Assembly: GCA_016193465.1 (NCBI GenBank)
Contig: JACPSE010000153.1
Location: 1 to 62,738, forward strand
Origin: Deltaproteobacteria bacterium
GTDB taxonomy: Bacteria > Desulfobacterota > Binatia > UBA9968
Direction of reading: 5' to 3'
Length of the DNA: 62,738 nucleotides
Shown: piece after piece, positions 1 through 7,021 of the stretch
How the letters are laid out: each line of letters begins with the position of its first letter
How positions within the stretch are numbered: the stretch's first letter is position 1
Notes under the pieces: generated by a model
The model's input: only the letters and a program-made list of their open reading frames with translations
What the model was told of the DNA's origin: nothing
The model's database searches: none
Translations under genes and position numbers: made by a program

Positions 1-1
1 G

Positions 2-73
2 GACGAAAACGTGGAGCACTACAAGGCAAAGCTTAAAGAGCTGTATGAGAAGTTCAGACCGTTTATTGAATGA
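2..73 (+). CDS. 3' end of a truncated gene, product unknown
   Basis: Only the last 23 codons and the TGA stop (71-73) lie inside the window. They encode a charged helical tail ending in KFRPFIE. No family can be named from so little. The frame is open from base 2, and a hairpin at 90-107 follows the stop, which fits a real gene end. The neighbouring short-chain dehydrogenase starts 370 bases downstream, so co-transcription is not evident. Confidence 0.5.
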   Translation, partial: DENVEHYKAKLKELYEKFRPFIE

Positions 74-89
74 AGAAAGGAGATAACCC

Positions 90-107
90 GACAGGGGCCT
101 CCCTGTC
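90..107 (+). terminator. Stem-loop after the truncated first gene
   Basis: GACAGGG (90-96) pairs perfectly with CCCTGTC (101-107) around a GCCT loop, 17 bases after the stop codon at 73. No T-tract follows, so this may be a factor-independent terminator of weak type or only an mRNA 3' end structure. Confidence 0.4.
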
Positions 108-120
108 CTCTTGGCTCACC

Positions 121-430
121 GGCTCGTCGCTGGAAGGTCCGCTCGGGGACTTACCTCGCTCCCCGAGAGCAATAGGTCCGTGGGTTCTTTGAACCGTTTA
201 CGCCCGGTGCTTTCGGCTCGCTCGGCAAGCCCCCTCACTTATGAAGCGCGGCCCGCAGGGAGTTCCGACGCAGCAGACCGGGAGCGGATTGAGGGCGCGA
301 TGCACCAGGCGTGCAGTTCCAAGCGTATGTAACCGTCGAGCGTACCACAGGTCTATTGCATCGTGCCCGAAAGGCGCTTCCGGTCTGCGTTTCAGCCTGC
401 GGTCGGAAGAGTCGTCCCCGAGGAGCGAAA
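121..430 (+). repeat. Dispersed intergenic repeat, copy 1
   Basis: This stretch has no convincing gene. Blocks of it recur at 27040-27300 and 60815-61075: tgggttctttgaaccg at 181 recurs at 60895, and ctgcggtcggaaga at 397 recurs at 27265, where it is followed by a similar purine-rich segment ending in gaggagcg. The copies are diverged and each lacks some blocks of the others. Like the other two copies it ends just before a start codon, here 15 bases upstream of the dehydrogenase. Confidence 0.6.
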
Positions 431-444
431 CCTTTGGAGGAATC

Positions 445-1179
445 ATGAACGACAAAGTGGCTTTAATTACCGGTGGGGCAAAGGGTATCGGGCGGGCAGT
501 GGCACTAGACTTAGCTGGCTCAGGATGGTCTGTGGCCATATGCTACCGTAAGAGCGCCGACGAAGGGGCAAAGATCGTCGAAGCGGTTGAGAAAAAGGGC
601 TCGAAGGGCATGGCGTTCCAATGCGACGTATCGGATGCCGGCGCGGCTCGGGAGATGGTAAAGCGAATAGAAAAAGAATGGGGGCGGATCGATGCCCTGG
701 TCAACTGTGCCGGCCCCTATCACCGAGTCAACCTCCTCGAGGAAAGCGTCGAAGGGTGGCACTCGATGTTCGACAATAATCTCCATCCCCTCTTCTATCT
801 AAGTCAGGCGGTCGCTCCGGGCATGATCGAGCGCAGGTGGGGACGCATTGTCTGTTTCAGCATGGCCAACGCGGATCAACTGATCGCCCAGTCTCAGTTG
901 ACCGCGCACTACATCGCCAAGGTGGGGCTTCTGGTGCTGGCGCGCTCTTTGGCTCGCGTACTGGCCCCCCACGGGATCACCGTCAACGCGGTTTCTCCGG
1001 GTTTCATAGATTCCGGCAGCGCCCCAAAGGAGGAACTGGACTCGATGGCCAAGAAAATCCCCGCTGGATACGTGGGAACGCTTGAGGACGCTGTTTTGGT
1101 TGTCCGCTTTCTGGTGTCAGAAGAGGCGCGCTATGTCAACGGCGCGAATATCCATCTGAGTGGGGCGTGGGGAATATAG
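445..1179 (+). CDS. Short-chain dehydrogenase/reductase (SDR), displaced catalytic Tyr
   Basis: This is a 244-residue NAD(P)H-dependent oxidoreductase of the classical SDR family, cytoplasmic, substrate unknown. The Rossmann cofactor motif TGGAKGIG is at residues 9-16 and NCAG at 87-90. The usual YxxxK catalytic pair is not canonical: the segment reads A-H-Y-I-A-K-V-G (154-161), so the Tyr sits three, not four, residues before the Lys, and a His occupies the normal Tyr position. The start at 445 is chosen for the GGAGG at 436-440; the open frame extends to 241 but covers repeat sequence. It is annotated as FabG-like by overall fold only. It stands alone, flanked by the repeat upstream and the convergent toxin-antitoxin pair downstream. 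Confidence 0.85.
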   Translation: MNDKVALITGGAKGIGRAVALDLAGSGWSVAICYRKSADEGAKIVEAVEKKGSKGMAFQCDVSDAGAAREMVKRIEKEWGRIDALVNCAGPYHRVNLLEESVEGWHSMFDNNLHPLFYLSQAVAPGMIERRWGRIVCFSMANADQLIAQSQLTAHYIAKVGLLVLARSLARVLAPHGITVNAVSPGFIDSGSAPKEELDSMAKKIPAGYVGTLEDAVLVVRFLVSEEARYVNGANIHLSGAWGI

Positions 1180-1215
1180 AAAGACAGGCACGAGGCAACA
1201 GGCATTAGGGAACGG

Positions 1216-1611
1216 TCAAACGATAATCGGATCCAACCCTTCCGCCCGCAGGCCATATCGTTCAAAGACTCGATCGTGAGATACGATACGCAGTTTCTCT
1301 ACTCTGGCTTGGGCGATAAGCATCCGGTCGAAAGGGTCGCGATGGACGTCGGGCAGCCGGCCAACACCGACAGCGTGTCGAAACCCCATCACTAAGGGTT
1401 GAAATCCGCTTTTGACAATCGCCTCCTCAAGGCCGTTGAGTTCGATCTCAATCCTTCCCAAAGCCGCCTTGATCGCGATTTCCCAAACCGAGGCTGAACT
1501 GACGAGGATGTCGTTGCCCGGATCGGCAATAATCTTTCGGCCCTGCGAAGACAGCCTGGAGTGATCGGACAGCCACCAGAGAAGCACGTTGGTGTCGAGG
1601 AGCAAACGCAC
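1216..1611 (-). CDS. vapC: VapC-type PIN-domain ribonuclease toxin
   Basis: This 131-residue protein is the length of a typical PIN toxin. It opens with LLLDTNVLLWW, where the Asp is the first metal-binding acidic residue, and has the downstream acidic cluster in DVHRDPFDRMLIAQA and the closing RIVSHDRVF. PIN toxins cut RNA, often initiator tRNA, when the partner antitoxin is lost. The start is GTG, three bases after the stop of the antitoxin gene, so the two are translated together. It converges with the SDR gene. The partner type (Phd/YefM) makes this the PIN-Phd class. The cellular target is not visible. Confidence 0.88.
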   Translation of the reverse strand: MRLLLDTNVLLWWLSDHSRLSSQGRKIIADPGNDILVSSASVWEIAIKAALGRIEIELNGLEEAIVKSGFQPLVMGFRHAVGVGRLPDVHRDPFDRMLIAQARVEKLRIVSHDRVFERYGLRAEGLDPIIV

Positions 1612-1614
1612 GGC

Positions 1615-1854
1615 TTAAGATTTACCTTCGAACGAAGCGAGAATTTCCTTCGGCAGAGGTTGGTCGAAATTCTTCTTCATTCGCAGCTTCCCGCGCAGTT
1701 GTCCCGGCCGGCGAATCTTCCCTTTGGCAGCGTAAGGAACCAATCGAGCGATAGGCTTTCCGGCCTTGGCGATGATGATTTCTTCGCCGCCGGCAGCCAG
1801 TTCGACCAGCCGAGAGAGATGGGTTTTCGCCTGGTGAATGTTGACTTGGCTCAT
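1615..1854 (-). CDS. vapB: Phd/YefM-family antitoxin
   Basis: The 79-residue product begins MSQVNIHQAKTHLSRLVELA, the DNA-binding Phd/YefM fold, followed by GEEIIIAKAGKPIARLVPY, the family signature. The basic C-terminal part (about residues 50-79) would wrap the PIN toxin encoded immediately downstream. Phd proteins bind an operator over their own promoter, and a perfect 12-base palindrome overlapping a promoter lies seven bases upstream of the start codon. The predicted leader is only a few bases long and no good ribosome-binding site is visible, so translation may begin nearly leaderless. Confidence 0.88.
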   Translation of the reverse strand: MSQVNIHQAKTHLSRLVELAAGGEEIIIAKAGKPIARLVPYAAKGKIRRPGQLRGKLRMKKNFDQPLPKEILASFEGKS

Positions 1855-1860
1855 AACTAG

Positions 1861-1893
1861 ACTAAGCTTAGTTCACCGACGCTGGGTTGTCAA
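1861..1893 (-). promoter_or_regulatory. Promoter and palindromic operator of the Phd/VapC operon
   Basis: Read on the minus strand, TTGACA (1888-1893) and TAAGCT (1865-1870) are 17 bases apart. The -10 box lies inside the perfect palindrome ACTAAGCTTAGT (1861-1872), seven bases before the antitoxin start. Occlusion of a -10 by an autorepressing antitoxin is the usual arrangement in Phd-type operons. Boxes and palindrome are seen directly; the binding is inferred. Confidence 0.6.
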
Positions 1894-1947
1894 GCTTCTC
1901 GCACACGACCGGCGAAGCGCTCCATGCCTCCGGTAGCCGCGTAATGA

Positions 1948-2100
1948 ACTCTTATTGCGGAACAAACACAAGATCCAAGACCCGCCCTCTTACGACCCGG
2001 TAGCCACCGAAGCGTGTTTCGCGTTGCGGGAAGAACAGTTTACGTCCTGCGCATCATCCACGGGGCACGGCTCCTCGACAGCTCAATGTTTGAGGAATAA
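1948..2100 (+). pseudogene. Remnant of a ParE/RelE-family toxin (C-terminal part)
   Basis: The frame from 1948 to the TAA at 2098-2100 encodes about 50 residues ending VFRVAGRTVYVLRIIHGAR followed by LLDSSMFEE. The stretch R-V-x-G-x-T-V-x-V-L-R-I-I-H-G-A-R is the diagnostic C-terminal half of ParE/RelE toxins, which are normally 90-100 residues. The frame is closed by TAA TGA at 1942-1947 and there is no start codon with a ribosome-binding site, so the N-terminal half is missing. No antitoxin frame is evident upstream. It is most likely a decayed toxin gene left between the Phd/VapC pair and the restriction system. Confidence 0.6.
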
Positions 2101-2180
2101 AAGCCTCCCGACCCATTTTTTTCACCAAATTCCCCCACCCCCTTTTCTCCTCAATTCTTTTCTCCAATCGCCGCGCTACA

Positions 2181-2203
2181 TTTAGTCTGTAGATAAATAG
2201 TCA
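2181..2203 (+). promoter_or_regulatory. C-box operator of the restriction-modification system
   Basis: AGTC occurs at 2184-2187 and again at 2199-2202, exactly 15 bases apart, within the context AGTCTGT...ATAGTC. This spacing and the AGTCYGT core match the known operators of PvuII-type controller (C) proteins. It lies 23 bases upstream of the start codon of the small XRE protein, which is where a C-box sits when the C protein controls its own gene and the endonuclease gene behind it. Nothing else is recognised in the AT-rich leader. Confidence 0.65.
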
Positions 2204-2225
2204 TCATTTAGGCATAAAGCGATCC

Positions 2226-2444
2226 ATGCCGCGTAAGGATCCTTCTAGTATCGTAGCAGCTAACCTGCGCCGCTTGCGATTACAGCGTAAATGGTCCCAA
2301 GAGGAATGCGCTGAAAAATGTGGGCTTCATCGAACCTACGTTGGGGCTATTGAACGGGGCGAACGAAACATCACCCTGACAACGCTCGACAGAATCGCTG
2401 CGGCGTTCGGTATATCAGTCGTTGACTTGCTCACCGAGAGGTGA
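2226..2444 (+). CDS. Controller (C) protein of a type II restriction-modification system, XRE HTH
   Basis: This 72-residue protein is almost entirely one XRE helix-turn-helix domain: RLRLQRKWSQEECAEKCGLH gives helices 1-2, RTYVGAIERGERN the recognition helix, and TLDRIAAAFGISVVDLL the dimer helices. Size and sequence match C proteins, which bind C-boxes to delay endonuclease expression until the host DNA is methylated. A C-box-like site lies just upstream, and the endonuclease gene begins at its 3' end, so C and R form one transcript. No dedicated ribosome-binding site is strong at 2226. A general XRE repressor is the alternative, but the context favours C. Confidence 0.88.
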   Translation: MPRKDPSSIVAANLRRLRLQRKWSQEECAEKCGLHRTYVGAIERGERNITLTTLDRIAAAFGISVVDLLTER

Positions 2445-2446
2445 AC

Positions 2447-3490
2447 ATGCCAAAGGACTACTCAACAGTGGTCGGGCAGGGAGGCGCCTTGGCGCAGTCC
2501 GGCAAGAGCATTTATGATCCTGTCGATGAGAACCCAGGGTATTTCCTCCCGATCGGGGAATTGGAAAAAGTGCTGCGCGATGGGTTGCTGGGCCTGGATC
2601 TGAATTACCCGTTGCGAACACGCTCGAAGGTTCTGAAGGCAAAAATTTGTGACATTCTGGGTTATCCGGTCCCAAAATCTTTTAAGAAAACGAAGCCCCG
2701 CTTCCCTGGTCAGGACTTTGACACGTACATCCAGAAGTCAAACAACCTGCAGATCTGGAACGAAGAAATCGTCCCCACTCGTCGATATGTGTTGATCCGA
2801 CTAGACGAGTCATCGAAGGTAGTTGGCTTGCGTGTCATCGTAGGTGAAGTTTTAGCGAAGCTGGACCCGACAGGAACTTTAACGAAGAAATACCAGGCTA
2901 AGAGCCGTGAGCCTGTGACCTGCTCGGTGCTTGTGTCGCGTTCCGACTCATACACGGTGCGCGAGGCAATCGCGGCGCCGCCCGGAAAAACTCTGACCAT
3001 TAGTCAAGGCCTTGGCAGCACTCGAACCCCAGATTTTAGTAGGTTTCTTCCAATCGAGAGGCTTTACGAGAAGTTGCTAACGTTGGTGGGCACGCGGCTT
3101 GTTGATCCTGGACTGGACCAAGAACGCAATCGAGGAGCGGCGCTGCACCGCGCTGTCTGCCTTACCCTGGGGACGGGGGCTTACATTGATACGGGGAGTT
3201 TCCCGGACGTTACGGAACAGCTCTTAGAACTGAAACTTCAGACGTCTCCAACTATCGACCTCGGCTTGGTTTCCCCGGATGACTCGACGCCACTCGACTT
3301 CCTGCCCAAGGTCAAGCATTGTGATGTGCGTTATGGAGTGTTTTATGGGAGACTCACGGGAACCAAAGTGCAGATTGAACACCTGGTGCTGACCAAAGGC
3401 CAGGATTTCTTTTCCTTTTTCCAGCGATTCGAGGGAAAAGTCGTCAACGCCAAACTGCAGATTCCGTTACCGCGAGACTTCTTTCTCTAA
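2447..3490 (+). CDS. Putative type II restriction endonuclease, PD-(D/E)XK-like
   Basis: I do not recognise a named endonuclease family. The 347-residue protein is placed by context: it is translationally coupled to the C protein and overlaps the adenine methyltransferase tail to tail. A candidate metal site is F-P-D-V...E-L-K, with Asp about 254, Glu about 261 and Lys about 263, which fits PD-(D/E)XK nucleases, though the Asp-Glu spacing is short. The N-terminal 230 residues carry no recognised motif and could hold target recognition. ATG 2447 is preferred, with GAGAGG six bases upstream; GTG 2441 overlapping the C-gene stop is the alternative. The recognition sequence cannot be read from this. 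Confidence 0.7.
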   Translation: MPKDYSTVVGQGGALAQSGKSIYDPVDENPGYFLPIGELEKVLRDGLLGLDLNYPLRTRSKVLKAKICDILGYPVPKSFKKTKPRFPGQDFDTYIQKSNNLQIWNEEIVPTRRYVLIRLDESSKVVGLRVIVGEVLAKLDPTGTLTKKYQAKSREPVTCSVLVSRSDSYTVREAIAAPPGKTLTISQGLGSTRTPDFSRFLPIERLYEKLLTLVGTRLVDPGLDQERNRGAALHRAVCLTLGTGAYIDTGSFPDVTEQLLELKLQTSPTIDLGLVSPDDSTPLDFLPKVKHCDVRYGVFYGRLTGTKVQIEHLVLTKGQDFFSFFQRFEGKVVNAKLQIPLPRDFFL

Positions 3491-5290
3491 CCCGAATGTA
3501 TTCCAAACAAGGCTATCCACCGATTCCTCAAGACCTTGCAAAGCGTCGAGATCCGAGTTTGACGCCGCTGTTAGCAAGGTCGGTATTAGTCGCACAAGCT
3601 CCTCTGCCGAATCGAGTGAAGGCACCGGAAACTGGCTGACATATTGAGTCATGAAGCGCCTACGACGTGAGTAAAGCTTATTATGGAAAACAGTGTCATA
3701 AAACTTCAGCGCGAAAGAGGAGTTTGCTACCGCCAACATGAGCCAAAGCCACCGGGGATCCTTCTGAGGAAGAAGCTTAATCCAGTAGCAGTCGCCGTTA
3801 ATAACCCACCCGTTGTCCACGAGGAAAAACTTGCTGCTTTCACTGATGTCGGGAAATGCCAATTTGGGTCGATTCCAGTCGCTTGGATGGTGTGGCACCC
3901 AAATCTCAAACCACTCCCTGCCAGATTCTTTTACATAACCACGCCTCTCCAAACGTTCTCGGTTTTGGAGCAGATATGCGTAGGCACGAGGATAACGAGC
4001 TAGATCAACCACCGTTCGTTTGCCATCAACTTCTCGGTATGGATACAGGACTTTTTTGACCTTCACCGTTTCCGGCCGAGGCCGCCAACGGGTCGCCAAA
4101 TGGTGCGTGACAAGAGGGTAAAGCAGATCCTCCTCTGGTTGGATATCTTTAGGAAGCGACTCCCAGTCATCACGAATAAAAACGGTGTCTGCCGTCGTCT
4201 TGATTCCAACACATACCTTACCTAATTCTCCGAACGTTGCAGCCGTATGTGCTCTGACGGTCGTGAGCCAGGTTTCCACGCCTTTATTAGTCATGGACCA
4301 AGGCCGAGCTCCAGTACCACGAGTGCGCAACTCGCCAACCTCAACTCGGTAGCACGATTCGTTGACCTGAACTAGCCCTGAAAACTCCCCATCCAAGGCG
4401 TCAAGGACAGAGTCGAAGCGAGTTATCGAGGGATGACTGGATGCCGTGTGTTCATAAACGCGGATAAACTCGCAAGTTTCAGCTTGATTTCTAGAATCCC
4501 GCCGGGCAACAAGGATTGCAGGCAACACTGACGCAGTGAAGAGTTTCGTATCTCCAAGGTCAACTAGGCGTAGCAGGCGGAATTGACTTGACAGCCACGC
4601 GCGTATCGACGCTCCCGCTTGAACTGTTAAAAAGCGGTTTGAGGTCAGCAGGCCTAGGATTCCTCCTTCACGTAAAACGAGCGTCATCGCTTTCACGAAA
4701 GCATGGTAAAGGTCAACGCGTCCGTTTAAATCGAACCGAGCGGCTAGCTGTCTCGCCTTCTCTGCGCCCAGGATCTGTGTGCGGACATAGGGGGGATTGG
4801 AGATGACAGCATCGAACTGTCCAAATAATCGCAAACCACGCCGCGGGTCTGACTCCAGAGCAAAATTTAATTGAGCATTGCTCTGGTCGGGAGCGACAGT
4901 TGACATGAAATCTTCGCAATGGAGAACGACTGAACCTATACCCGCGTGTTTAAGATTCGCTTCGGCACGTTCTAATGCCGCTGCATCTTTATCTATTCCG
5001 CAAAGTCTTAACTTTTCTCGTAAGCTCGGTGGGGCCGCGTCACTGACCGCTCTCAGTAGTTCACCATCCCCGCATGCAGGGTCGAAAATCTCAAGAGAGT
5101 CTGCTCTATTGATACGGTCGCTGAGTCGGCTGATAACCTGTTTGGCCAAATAGTCTGCTAAGACCGGGGGCGTATAGTGAATACCATGAACCTTTTCGTA
5201 GGATTGCGCCCTCATCTCCTCCTGGAGAAACTTACTCCGCAACCTGACCCGTGCTGAATTTAGTTTAACTGGACCTTGCACTTTGACCAC
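3467..5290 (-). CDS. N6-adenine DNA methyltransferase, Eco57I/PaeR7I type
   Basis: This 607-residue enzyme would methylate adenine in the recognition site of the neighbouring endonuclease. AdoMet motif I is DPACGDGELL, the catalytic motif IV is SNPPY, and the N-terminal HYTPPVLADYLA is typical of gamma-class type II methyltransferases. The C-terminal half contains VGIKTTADTVFI and HHLATRWRP, seen in the target-recognition part of Eco57I-like enzymes. Length is in the range of M.SalI and M.PaeR7I. The listed start is GTG 5290; an ATG at 5215 with AGGAGG just before it would give 582 residues and is a credible alternative. The 3' end overlaps the convergent endonuclease gene by 24 bases, so each transcript is antisense to the other. 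Confidence 0.9.
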   Translation of the reverse strand: MVKVQGPVKLNSARVRLRSKFLQEEMRAQSYEKVHGIHYTPPVLADYLAKQVISRLSDRINRADSLEIFDPACGDGELLRAVSDAAPPSLREKLRLCGIDKDAAALERAEANLKHAGIGSVVLHCEDFMSTVAPDQSNAQLNFALESDPRRGLRLFGQFDAVISNPPYVRTQILGAEKARQLAARFDLNGRVDLYHAFVKAMTLVLREGGILGLLTSNRFLTVQAGASIRAWLSSQFRLLRLVDLGDTKLFTASVLPAILVARRDSRNQAETCEFIRVYEHTASSHPSITRFDSVLDALDGEFSGLVQVNESCYRVEVGELRTRGTGARPWSMTNKGVETWLTTVRAHTAATFGELGKVCVGIKTTADTVFIRDDWESLPKDIQPEEDLLYPLVTHHLATRWRPRPETVKVKKVLYPYREVDGKRTVVDLARYPRAYAYLLQNRERLERRGYVKESGREWFEIWVPHHPSDWNRPKLAFPDISESSKFFLVDNGWVINGDCYWIKLLPQKDPRWLWLMLAVANSSFALKFYDTVFHNKLYSRRRRFMTQYVSQFPVPSLDSAEELVRLIPTLLTAASNSDLDALQGLEESVDSLVWNTFGLEKEVSR

Positions 5291-5363
5291 ACGCTACTTT
5301 TAGTCATCAATTACTACGATTGTCAACCTGTATCTCCTTTCCGTCAGTTATCCAAACCTCCCC

Positions 5364-5813
5364 TTAGCCTTGAGCCTTAAACTCCATCTCTCCCAACGGC
5401 ACCACGATGCTGTGGCCTTTTAGCTTCTTGACTATCTCCTCATCGGCTGTGATGAGCGGGTATCCCACTTGCTCGGCAAGCGCAACATAGAGAGCGTCGT
5501 AAATCGTGATCTTGTAGGCCCAGGCGATGGCGTTGGCTTTGCGCAGAGTATCAAACTCGATTGGTTTCACCTGAAGGTGTAGGTTTTCGAGCACGTGGAG
5601 CGCTTCAGCGCCGTCTGCCTCCTGTGCCTTCGGAGCATATCTGATAGCGTTGAGTATTTCCAAAAAAGTGAGCTCCGAAACAATCAGGGTGGACCGGCCA
5701 GATGTGTGGAGATCTCTTAGGCCAAGAGCGAGGTGGCGGTCTTCCTCCTCTACAAACCACTTGGTCAGAACAGAAGCGTCAACAACGTAGGCAGCGTGGT
5801 AGGTGGAAATCAC
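5364..5813 (-). CDS. vapC: VapC-type PIN-domain ribonuclease toxin (second system)
   Basis: This 149-residue PIN protein starts VVDASVLTKWFVEEED, with the first catalytic Asp in VVDAS, and has KITIYDALYVALAEQ and LITADEEIVKKL carrying the later acidic residues. It begins at GTG within a four-base GTGA overlap with the antitoxin stop, the classic coupling of VapBC operons. It is unlike the first VapC in this window and pairs with a different antitoxin fold, so the two systems should not cross-talk. The target RNA is unknown. Confidence 0.88.
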   Translation of the reverse strand: MISTYHAAYVVDASVLTKWFVEEEDRHLALGLRDLHTSGRSTLIVSELTFLEILNAIRYAPKAQEADGAEALHVLENLHLQVKPIEFDTLRKANAIAWAYKITIYDALYVALAEQVGYPLITADEEIVKKLKGHSIVVPLGEMEFKAQG

Positions 5814-6082
5814 CGGTCACCCTTTAAGTTGGTATCGCGGAATTTCCGGATGATTGCCTGAGCGTCCCACCGGCCAAGTTTTTTAGCCAGTCGGTCCATT
5901 CTCTCGGAGGCCTCCTGCATTTTCTTCCGCTTCTCTTCCTCCTCCCGTTTCTTCTTTTTCGCCTCCAGATATTTTTCTAATGCACTCTGGATCAGAGCGC
6001 TACGATTGGTTTTTTCTTCCTTGGCTTCCTCGTTGATTTCATCCAGCAATTCGTCCTTCAGGAAAACATTTACTCGTGCCAT
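5810..6082 (-). CDS. vapB: Ribbon-helix-helix antitoxin with a long coiled-coil segment
   Basis: The 90-residue product opens MARVNVFLKDELLDEINEEA, a CopG/MetJ-type ribbon-helix-helix, followed by RSALIQSALEKYLEAK. Residues 42-60 are a highly charged Lys/Glu run likely to form a helix, and residues 60-90 are the toxin-binding tail. The listed ATG is preceded by GGAGGTG. It would neutralise the PIN toxin downstream and repress the shared promoter in the AT-rich region beyond 6083. The charged linker is longer than in most VapB proteins. Confidence 0.85.
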   Translation of the reverse strand: MARVNVFLKDELLDEINEEAKEEKTNRSALIQSALEKYLEAKKKKREEEEKRKKMQEASERMDRLAKKLGRWDAQAIIRKFRDTNLKGDR

Positions 6083-6494
6083 AGCACACCTCCAGGTACC
6101 ACTACTAGACCATATTAAGTGTGTCTTGTCAAGCGCATATTTGTGTGCTAATTGATAACCAATAAAAAAACCTAATAATTTCAGTAGGTTAAGTAATTAG
6201 CTGTAACTAAACCGAGGGCAAAGCTAGCAATGGCAATGAGGCTAAAGCGGGGGCAACAGGCAAGCCCTTCGGGATCTCAAATGGCAAATTGCAAATCTCA
6301 AATTTGGAATTTCGAGCAGAGGTCAAGAGTAAGAGAGGCAACTCACACAGGTTTTTAGCTACTGATCATTTTTCTTGCCGAGACCGCTCTGGATCAAGTC
6401 GTTGACTGACTTCATGCCGGTAATCTTTAGAAGGAGACCAACCTTCATGTCGCCCCGCACATGGCGGGCTGGCTTAGGATAATCTATGTGCGAC
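6083..6494. other. Gene-free stretch between two toxin-antitoxin modules
   Basis: No convincing gene. It holds the presumed vapB promoter region, a small stem aaccta/taggtt (6168-6189), an AT-rich dispersed repeat (6248-6325), and a 29-codon minus-strand frame (6359-6448, MKVGLLLKITGMKSVNDLIQ and nine more residues). That frame resembles the tail of some longer protein rather than a gene, but I cannot name it. Confidence 0.5.
6248..6325 (-). repeat. AT-rich dispersed repeat, copy 1
   Basis: The segment caggcaagcccttcgggat followed by ctcaaatggcaaattg matches, in inverted orientation, the sequence at 20600-20665 (tttgccatttgcaatcccg preceded by tttgaaa). It is embedded in a gene-free region and is followed by further caaat/atttg alternations able to fold back. 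Confidence 0.55.
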
Positions 6495-7016
6495 TTATTT
6501 TCTTAGGACCAGATCGACGACGGGGATCTTTAAGGCAGCGGCGATTCTTTCTAGGGTCTCAAGGGAAGGACGGTGTTTCCCTGACTCCACTCGGGAGAGA
6601 TTGGGGCGGAGAATGCCTGCTGCACGGGCGAGCTGGGCTTGAGTCATTCCTTTGATATGCCGTAGTCTTCTCACCTGCCTTCCTACGGCCCTGGACTTTT
6701 CAATCTTCGCTCTATTTCCGCGAAAATATGGATACGACGCCTCGGCCTCGTAGAGAACCCGATCCCACGGAACTTCGTACTTATTCCTCGATGCCTGAAG
6801 CACATAGAAAAAGAAACGCTTCTCATCTACCTCGACCTTGACGATATCTGTCCCGTCGTCGCAATCCAGAACGGAGCGGGCAAAGCTATACTCTTTGCCG
6901 CTATCAAAGGTTACCAAGAATTGGTCTGCTAGTACCTGATAGCGTGCATCCCGGATTTTGTCTTCGAGGCCCGGCGCTAATGTAGCCGTGCTTTTCAGTG
7001 CTGCTGCTTTGGCCAT
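6495..7016 (-). CDS. DUF2442-like domain fused to an XRE HTH domain, likely antitoxin or regulator
   Basis: The 173-residue protein has two parts. Residues about 17-80 (DARYQVLADQFLVTFDSGKE through FFYVLQASRNKYEVPWDRVL) resemble DUF2442, a small beta-rich domain; residues about 108-173 are an XRE HTH (VRRLRHIKGMTQAQLARAAG, RVESGKHRPSLETLERIAAA). It follows the DUF4160 gene by five bases on the same strand. DUF4160 and DUF2442-HTH genes commonly travel as pairs and behave like toxin-antitoxin modules, and the location beside two such systems agrees. The biochemical role is not established from sequence. Confidence 0.75.
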   Translation of the reverse strand: MAKAAALKSTATLAPGLEDKIRDARYQVLADQFLVTFDSGKEYSFARSVLDCDDGTDIVKVEVDEKRFFFYVLQASRNKYEVPWDRVLYEAEASYPYFRGNRAKIEKSRAVGRQVRRLRHIKGMTQAQLARAAGILRPNLSRVESGKHRPSLETLERIAAALKIPVVDLVLRK

Positions 7017-7021
7017 CTTTT

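Noticed and set aside
241-444. N-terminal extension of the SDR
   Set aside because: The residues are Arg/Ser-rich translation of repeat DNA; GGAGG supports the start at 445.
1955-2185. 76-codon plus-strand frame beginning MRNKHKIQDPPS
   Set aside because: It is the wrong frame of the ParE remnant; the 1948 frame carries the family signature.
6359-6448. 29-codon minus-strand frame MKVGLLLKITGMKSV...
   Set aside because: It looks like a protein tail but matches nothing I can name and has no start signal; mentioned only in the gap note.
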